This document shows positions 57,083 to 64,000 of a stretch of DNA of 64,000 nt, one piece after another. Within the stretch, counting starts at the first letter, position 1. The number at the start of each line of letters is the position of its first letter. The DNA is from Isoetes taiwanensis (Eukaryota; Streptophyta; Lycopodiopsida; Isoetales; Isoetaceae), in the NCBI GenBank assembly GCA_021234155.1, contig JAJEKV010000059.1, positions 7,570,779 through 7,634,778 on the forward strand. Direction: 5' to 3'. Position numbers and translations under genes: made by a program. Under the pieces are notes generated by a model. That model searched no databases. It was given only the letters and a program-made list of their open reading frames with translations, and had not been told where the DNA came from.

Positions 57083-59330
57083 AATATGTCGTTGAACACT
57101 TCCGAGTGGGAACAGATGGTCGGGATGAGGAGGTGGACTCAGACCACCTGCTACTCTACTTGCAGCTGGCTTGGCGAGTAGTTCCAACCTCCTGTACGGC
57201 ACCTCCTCAGAGGCCTTCGATGCGATTAGACTATGAACATGCAGAGGCCTATGTCCGGATGCTCACTTATAATTTGGCAGGCATTTTGCAGTTCTCTACA
57301 CTAGAGCAACAGGTGGGCAGGCTTATTGAAGTTCTCGGGGCCGCTGCAAAATGATGCTTTGGAAGAAGCCATTCTCAATGAATCTTGGAGACCACGACCT
57401 TCCCACATAACCAGTGGCCTGATACTGAGTGCAAGGAACACAAAATTTTGCCGGTTTGCCAGATCATAGACCCTTCTCTGTGCCTGTACGCAGTTAAACA
57501 ATACTGCAATTTCCTTAAAGCTAGAAATGCTAGGTACATTGCAGTCCATCAACAAGAAATGTTCTTCCTCATGGACTGCCATCCTAGGATTTTCTAATGG
57601 AGGGTGTTCAAAAGGCCAGCGCAGCCTACAGGGAACATCACCCCCGATCAGTGGACGTAGTATCTGCAGCAGCTCTACAACCCTGAGGGTGCACAACCAG
57701 TGTTACCTCTACAGCAACGCCCCGTGTTGGAAATCGCAGAGGCATATGTAGACCAGGGATTATAGTATCTGGCCAATGGAAAAACGCCAGACCTGGATGG
57801 TATGCAGGTAGAGTTGCTCAAGTGGGCAGGGCCATCTATATCACTAGTACTAACTGCCATATTCAACAGCGCATTGCAGAAGGGTTCCCCCTGCAGTGGG
57901 CCACCAGTAGAGCTGTCCCCATTTAGAAGGCAGATGGCCCGCACTGCCTCACCAACTACCACATAATCGTGGTTAGCTCAAGTTCGCATTGACGAACTGG
58001 ATAGAGGTAGCCGAAGTGCAGGCCCCCCACGGATGTGATTCAAGCCACGTCACTCAATCATAGATCACATCTTCACGTTGTGGACTCTGGTTGAGGATAG
58101 CAGGAACCATGGACAAGACTTGTATTACTGCTTCATAGACCATAGTTCAAAAGCATCTAAAGATAGATGCGGGAGATGTGAGCATCTTAAGCATCTAAAC
58201 ATCTAAAGAATCTATCAATTTTTAAGATGCGTTAGATGCCGCACATAAAGTTTTAAATAATAAAATCCATAAAGAATAACAGATTTAGAGTCATAAACCT
58301 TTAATATATTAAAGTTCAACTAAAGCATGACATGAATAAGAAAAAGAAGATGTAGTAGCTGATAGATTATAGAGTGACTATAACTAAGAGCTGCTACTGC
58401 TACTGATTTCATTCCTTACTTCCATTGTTTCTAACCACTGACTGATCCCACAAAAATACCCAACAAACTCTGTAGTATTGTAGCTATACCTGCTGCAGAC
58501 ATGCTCAAAATGCTTGGCCTTCTTCAAACCCGATTTCTCTGACCTTTCCTTCCCTCTGCGGACGATAAAAGAACCTTCCTTCCTTCCTTCCTTCCCTTAG
58601 ATGGTAATCGGCAGCAGGGGAGAAATTTCGGCACCAAGGGGATCGATTTAGGCAGCAAGGAATCAATTTCCACAGCAAGGGGATGGATTTAAGAAGCAAG
58701 GAATCGATTTCGGCACCAGCAAAGGATTGATTTAGGAACAGATTCAATAGATCGGCGCATTTCGGCAGCAAAGGAGATGCTTTTGGAATGTGGGGACAAC
58801 GAAAAACCTAACGGGGATGTGAAACCTAACTTTGACCCCCCTTTTTTTTAATCAAAACCCCACGTATCAAACTTTAGATGCTTTAGATGCGGAACGATGC
58901 GCATGTAAGTCATTAGATGCGCACATCTATCGAACTATGCCATAGACTTCGCTAAATCTTTCAACGCGGTGTCTCGGGAAAAACTTTAAAATGTTTGAAA
59001 TCGAAGTGTAGAACCTTTTTTCGTAAAATTTTGGACCAAATTATGTATCAACCTTTCAAATTGAATCTAAGCTTGTTGAATTTTTGTAAAAATTTTGCGA
59101 CAGCTGAGGGTCCCCGCAGAGCTGCAGAATGCAGTGTGCAGGCTATATGAGACATGATTAGGCCAGTTGCAACCAGGAAATCAGTTGTTTGAGAGAAGTA
59201 TTGGGGTCCGCGAGGGATGCCCTCTCTCCCACGCTGTTTGGATTGTACATTGATCAGTTGAAGAGCTGGCTGGCTGTCTATGGAGACGACAAACTTTGCA
59301 CTAGATCACCAGGCAATTGATATATCTGAA
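57083..59330 (+). pseudogene. Decayed GC-richer LINE remnant, split by an insertion
   Basis: Recognisable pieces in order: endonuclease end (GRDEEVDSDHLLLYLQLAW at about 57110-57180), RT start (NGKTPDLDGMQVELLKWAG, 57775-57830), then HSIIDHIFTLWTLVEDS (58050-58100), then after the insertion FAKSFNAVSREKL-like sequence at 58948-58985 and SIGVREGCPLSPTLFGLY at about 59200-59250. It is parallel in motif order to the LINE at 52.4-55.0 kb, but older and more broken. A further ~110-bp AT-rich interruption may lie at 58985-59095. Confidence 0.75.
58141..58939. mobile_element. 799-bp non-autonomous hAT-like element
   Basis: The ends CATAGTTC and GAACTATG are inverted. Flanks TCATAGAC (58133-58140) and CCATAGAC (58940-58947) form an 8-bp target duplication with one mismatch, as in hAT elements. 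It interrupts the LINE reading frame at the catalytic-region sequence YYCFIDF. Inside are repeated AGATGC/GCATCTA motifs near both ends and a GCAGCAAGGGGATCGATTT-type imperfect tandem array at about 58610-58750. No transposase ORF. Confidence 0.82.
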
Positions 59331-59591
59331 GTGGGTGTATTGAAGATGATCAAATGGTTTTCGTAGATGTTAAAAATTCTTTCCTATCTTGTTCTATTCT
59401 TTGTGTATTGAGTCCATAGACCTCTTTGTCTCCAAGGACGATAAAAATGAATTCAAGTCAATTCTAAAACCAAGAAGCTTTGAACTCATACATTTATACC
59501 CTGAAATATTTGGCATTAGGAAAGCTTAATGATAGAGTGTTTAAATTAATAGACAATCAATAATACCTTACCTTTTTTTGGGGGGGAAAGC

Positions 59592-60012
59592 CTCCAAATT
59601 ACCCTTATATTTTGGTCTAGTTTTGTGGGTATATTTATGGAAATGACCGTAACTTTTTAGTGATGATCCAAATGAGAATTTGTTATTCAAACACATTGTA
59701 AAAGAGGATGATATTTTCCCATCAAAGCTAAGATCACTCGAGTCGAAGACCGAAATGACAATGTATGTTATTTGTAATGCACAAAAAATGTGTTAAGGAT
59801 CTATGAGGGATTTAGGAGACTATAACTTAAAATTTTGAACTCTGGTTCAGGTGACCTTAACTTTGATGGAAAGGTTTGTCCTTCTCTATAATGCATCTGA
59901 AGGAAATATTTCCATCTGAATCATCACAAAAGAATTATGATCATTTCCATAGAAATACCCTTTAAACTAGATATGTTTTGACAATTTTAGCAAAACATAG
60001 GGTATTTTGGAG
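59592..60012. mobile_element. ~421-bp foldback/MITE with long imperfect inverted arms
   Basis: The left arm (59592-59750, CTCCAAATTACCCT.., TTTATGGAAATGACCGTAAC, GTGATGATCCAAATG, CCCATCAAAGCTAAG) is the imperfect reverse complement of the right arm (about 59850-60012, CTTAACTTTGATGG, ATCTGAATCATCAC, TTATGATCATTTCCATAGAA, AGGGTATTTTGGAG). No ORF is present. The target duplication could not be defined. Confidence 0.75.
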
Positions 60013-60014
60013 TT

Positions 60015-60200
60015 TTCTATTCTATTCTATTCTTGTTTTTTTCCCTCTCATAGACTAGTAAAAATTTATCTTCTTCTGCACAGATAAAGAATAACTTAAT
60101 TGATTATAACCCTACCCGACCCATTGCCCCAAGTCTGCCTTTCGTGCTAATTATTCTATTATTTACTTATGTAAATAATACTATTCTATTCTATTCTATA
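60015..60200. repeat. TTCTA pentanucleotide microsatellites
   Basis: CTATTCTATTCTATTCT at about 60017-60034 and again at about 60172-60197. The reverse-complement form GAATAGAATAGAATAGAAT appears at 62532-62557. Confidence 0.85.
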
Positions 60201-62531
60201 CTACTTATGTAGTGGTTTGTTGCTATCCTTTTGATAAATTTTTGCCCAGTTTCGGGTTTAGTCTTGTATACTTTATAAATATAGCGTTCTTGTCAATATT
60301 TATTCATAAAAAAAAAAAAAGCCAACTTTCTTAAAAATTTCCTAGAAATTTTTGAAGTATCAATTATTCAAAACTTTTCTATTTAGCAGATAAGTGAGGG
60401 GGGTATGTTTATTCCACTTGTTCGGCTTTTTCATTTGCATGCACCAAAACTATCATAGTTAATAGTAAAATGCTCATATTTTTCAAGACACCATGATTTG
60501 CTTTGGATTTTCTCTTGGGCTTGTCCTTTCAATGAATGCAACTTTGTCATTCCTATACCATCCACATTATTCAGCATCACCAATCCTTGTCACTTATTAT
60601 TATTATTATATCATGTGATGTGTGGATTCCTTTCTGGTGGTTAATGCCAATCTGTATCAGCCCATGCTTAATGTAGGCCTTGTCCTTTAGATATTCTCAA
60701 GTTGTGTAAGAAAATCATATGCACGATGAGATCTTGCATGGACAAATACTTGCCCTTGTATAATCTTCCATGTTGCGACACATAGTGAGTCGCATGACAC
60801 ATTGATCCCATGAACCAGAGTATATTTTTTCTATCACTTTTAATGGCTCCACTCCCTTTACTTAATAGGAGCAGTCAACACCTCAATAATCTTAAGTTGT
60901 GCCATTTTTATATTTGTATGATTCTTTATTAAGGTTTTCACATGATTTCGAATGCGTGGATGTGTGCTATACTAATTACTACTTCTACAGAATATTGGAC
61001 CTTTTTTTAAGAGAATAAGATTTTTTAATTATTAATTGTGAAAAATAAGTACAAAGTAGGTAGTTTACATGATCCAAGGTGGCCGTGTCAAGAACCTAAT
61101 AAGATGTGAATAAAGAGTCTATGTTCAATTAACATGTGAACCAAAATATAAGCAATAATTTTGAAATGAAAAGGGAGAAGATATTCCCCTCGCGTATTTT
61201 AGAGCAGAACATAGTTATTATTTTTTGAAGAATGTCAAATTACATTGAAAGTCAAAGCCAAAATACAGATACAATAGCATAAGCGGGATTAAAATCTCAA
61301 AGGACAATCATGATCCACTGAATAGGACCACCAGTCTATGCATAAGACAAGTAGGATCCACTAAGTTTATGCCAAGCCCAAGCCCACACGTCTCCAACTA
61401 GTTTATCCCACCATAAGACCACCAGTTTATCCCAAGCCCAAGTCCACATATGTCTCCAACTAGGAGGCGGGAGTTGAAGCGATCACATAGTGATTATGAT
61501 CAAACGACATTCAGTGAAATTGCATTCAAAATTGATAGTGAAGTTTTTCAGAACTGCAGCTCCACTAATTAATAAAGCATATAAAAAATATTGAGGCCAA
61601 TATATACTCCATAAAATTGTTCTTACTGCAGTCCTAATTTTGAACTTTACTTTCTTTAAGTTTGATGAAGATATCAAAGAGCTCATACATGTCTTTGAAA
61701 AGCAAACGTAGAAGCTCATACAGAGTTAACTTGAATTTGATTCTATTAACACGAAGACTATGAGGTCTATGGGACCCAAGCAAAGAAAGTAAGAATACAT
61801 CCGACTTATTACTGTCCAGGATTAAAACCCTACCCTTATGGCTTTTTGAAGGAATAATCTTAGCAGGAATAAGTTCGCTGATAAACTGGACATCAGTATA
61901 TTTCAATGTAGTGAGGGACACAAACTTGCATGTATAGCACCTCCTGGATATATGACGGTAGTGCCATTAGTGAAAGGTGTATGCAATATCACATGTAGTG
62001 TTTGATTAGATGTAACCAACTCGTTATATCGTCCCCAGATAAATGCAAGTTATGGGAAATAGACGTGACACTTATTTTTATTTACTCCCATTTGGCAGCA
62101 TTGGTAGATCATGTTCTCTCGCTCTTCTCGGACCCATATTCTCATCTCAATTTCGAGGAGATGTGCCCTAGTTCAAATGGAAATCGTCACACGCTTCTTC
62201 ATGGATGAATGTGTTGACAAATACTGCTCTGGACACCTGGCAAGTGTCATTGATCTATCTTTTATAATACGTTGTCTTTACCAACTCTAAAGCATTGACA
62301 TTTCACAACTTACTAAAGCAAGCACGTGCCTAGGTAATGCTTGAGGCGATTGTGATCCTCGTTATTCTGCACCTATATGTAACCATGTTCCTTCACATTG
62401 TATCTAGAGGACCAGATTGCTTGCTGCTCCTTTCAACATGCTTTTAGGCATTGTGCATGGCCATTATGTAGGCGAAGTGTTAAGAACTACTTGCATATCG
62501 AAAAACGTAGGGGATAAATGATGCATTAAAG
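60201..62531. other. AT-rich intergenic sequence, nothing recognised
   Basis: Open frames on both strands (for example 61634-61921 on -) have no recognisable domain. A TTATTATTATTA run lies near 60595-60610 and a near-duplicate GACCACCAGTTTATCCCAAG / GACCACCAGTCTATG phrase near 61330 and 61420. Confidence 0.4.
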
Positions 62532-62557
62532 AATAGAATAGAATAGAATAGAATAAT
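62532..62557. repeat. GAATA pentanucleotide microsatellite
   Basis: About five units of GAATA. Inverse complement of the repeats near 60.0-60.2 kb. Confidence 0.9.
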
Positions 62558-62844
62558 ACCACGTTAATATGGTTTTTCTGCAACCAACATTATTTAAACA
62601 TAAATGCAACGTTCTTTTGATGTAATAATGTTTTCCAAACATATTTTTCAGCCAAAGAATAATATTTTTCAGAAAGTTCTTATAAACAGATTTTCGGTTA
62701 AAAGTTCTTGTTGGGACAATGGGATAGAGCTCTATGGCAAAAAGAAGCCTATCTGCAGCCTATTCTGTGACAAGAAGAAGATATTTTGGTTTGGACGTGC
62801 CATCAGGAGGTTAAAGAGTGCAGACTTGTGAACTCCATGTATAA

Positions 62845-63165
62845 GGGCATAAGCATGCTACAGGTGTCCACTTTTGGAACCTGCCAAAGTACCTACACTG
62901 GGTACTTTAGAAATGGGTACTGTTTTCTTATTCTTTTTATCAAAACTAATTCAAAAGTCCAAAATAAAAGTCAAAAGCATGTTAATGTTGAAGGCCAAGA
63001 TAAAGACAGTACTATTGGAGGTGAAAATGAATGAACCCAATTTAATACTTATTAGTTATTGAGCCATCATATAAGTACCCAGTACCTAGTATTGGGTACT
63101 TTTTTAGGTAGTTTTATGGTCCCTAAATAATACTTTTTAAGGTACACTGTAACATGCTTATGCCC
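62845..63165. mobile_element. 321-bp MITE, same family as 9100-9423, TSD ATAA
   Basis: Ends GGGCATAAGCATGCTACAGG and (right, reverse complement) GGGCATAAGCATGTTACAGT; ATAA is duplicated at 62841-62844 and 63166-63169. Its reverse complement aligns over its whole length with the copy at 9100-9423 (shared ACCATAAAACTAC, AACTAATAAGTATTAAATT, GTGTAGGTACTTT, GCAGGTTCCAAAAGTGG). It is non-coding. Confidence 0.88.
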
Positions 63166-63169
63166 ATAA

Positions 63170-64000
63170 GCTAGTTCTTGATACTGATACTCTTCCTCCC
63201 TCTAATAAGTAGCCCCTTCAACTCCCTCCTCCTCAATGGCAGCAGATGTGGACTTGGGCATGGGATAAGCTACTTCATCCTAAAGTGGATGTACTTTGAA
63301 GCACAGTTTCATCAAATATGGAATATACAAGGTAAGTTGGAATAATTTTAATGTAAGGTTATTGGAGGGTTATGTACACCTCTATACTTATAGTAGGGTT
63401 ATATGTATTAAAAATGGTTATATATACATGTTTGAGGAGAAGGTTATGTATACCGTGTATGTTACTATTTACATATATATGCATATATGTGTACATGATA
63501 CTCAAATATATAACCAATCCTTCCAATGCATGGTTGGTGCAGGGTTATCCTAAATTGGAAGGGTTCCAATGAAAGGGTTATATATACCCATATAATGGTA
63601 TACATATACCATTTTATACATTATCTATCTTTAATATATAAAATACATATACATAAGTATCAACCATGCATAAGACGCTTACCATATGCCATTATAGCCT
63701 CCTCTATGTCATTTGTTCCAACATCTGCAACAAGAAGAAGAGGATGGAAATATATTATGAATTATACACAACCAGACTTTCTGGACCACAAGCATACTAT
63801 GGATGGTGTATCTTTTCAATGGCATATCACAAACCACAATTTCTTTATTCACATAATAGGAAGACATCTTGCATGGTTGGAAAAGGTCATTTGTGGGTTC
63901 ATGTCATCAAATCTTCTAAATGGCATAGTTGGTCCATTTAATATGGATCTATTATGGCAATTAGATGATGTCATATAATAGAGTGTCATCCATATTTAAA
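63170..64000. other. AT-rich sequence with TATA/ACATATAT tracts, nothing recognised
   Basis: Low-complexity alternating AT/AC tracts near 63400-63660. Frames at 63526-63978 are open but without a domain; the window ends in unresolved sequence. Confidence 0.4.

Noticed and set aside
57301-57696. 131-codon - strand frame
   Set aside because: Opposite to recognisable + strand LINE sequence; a shadow frame.
63526-63978. Overlapping + strand frames near the window end
   Set aside because: AT-rich low-complexity surroundings and no domain; too little to call a gene.

Overview
The window is nuclear DNA from a land plant with a large, repeat-dominated genome: intron-rich coding sequence with GT..AG borders, Ty3-type LTR retrotransposons, PIF/Harbinger, a second TIR transposon class, hAT-like and other MITEs, and LINEs. 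A nuclear gene for bacterial-type release factor 3 and the non-angiosperm look of some elements hint at a seed-free plant such as a fern or lycophyte, or possibly a gymnosperm. That placement is a low-confidence inference.

Layout. 59-3545 is the only clear host gene, RF3/prfC, read across 15 exons with its 5' end outside the window. 3915-5952 holds a 119-bp tandem repeat with telo-box motifs, a GC-rich stretch with one coiled-coil ORF, and two 298-bp-spaced copies of a TATA-bearing segment. 6281-8611 is a decayed transposon copy: transposase remnants on + and an FCP1-like HAD remnant on -. A 324-bp MITE lies at 9100-9423.

From about 9.6 kb to 52 kb the sequence is a set of nested insertions. 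A PIF/Harbinger element (Myb/SANT protein at 10.3-11.3 kb on +, DDE transposase at 12.6-13.9 kb on -) is split by a tandem LTR-retrotransposon dimer (LTR-internal-LTR-internal-LTR, 13896-35394, TSD ATCCG). It is split again by a transposon with perfect 21-bp TIRs (35518-51746, TSD ACCT). Each retroelement copy reads on - as gag (three zinc knuckles), protease, RT/RNase H, integrase with GPY module, then an antisense small ORF with its own TATA box, and a long coiled-coil ORF3 before the 3' LTR. Both copies are broken by stops, frameshifts and, in copy B, a changed RT active site.

The 21-bp-TIR element is the most interesting object. It carries a multi-exon transposase with a D..SDG..HDG signature (+), an FCP1-like HAD protein lacking the second catalytic Asp (-), and a long coiled-coil/RING/Ulp1-protease gene (-). 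The convergent transposase/FCP1-like arrangement recurs in the decayed copy at 6.3-8.6 kb. Two ~320-bp MITEs (9100 and 62845) share the TIR signature GGGYAWAAGCAYGTTA and a 4-bp TSD with the large element, so one machinery may have moved all of them. The Ulp1-side segment is present twice (41041-44985 and 47647-51606), separated by a retroelement fragment. The second copy differs almost only at CTG/CAG sites, which looks like base-calling error at methylated CHG sites or an assembly problem.

Downstream lie a LINE on - (55020-52372) ending beside a 178-bp GA microsatellite, a decayed LINE on + (57083-59330) split by a 799-bp hAT-like element with 8-bp TSD, a foldback element (59592-60012), pentanucleotide repeats and the second MITE (62845-63165). 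No host gene was recognised after 3.5 kb.
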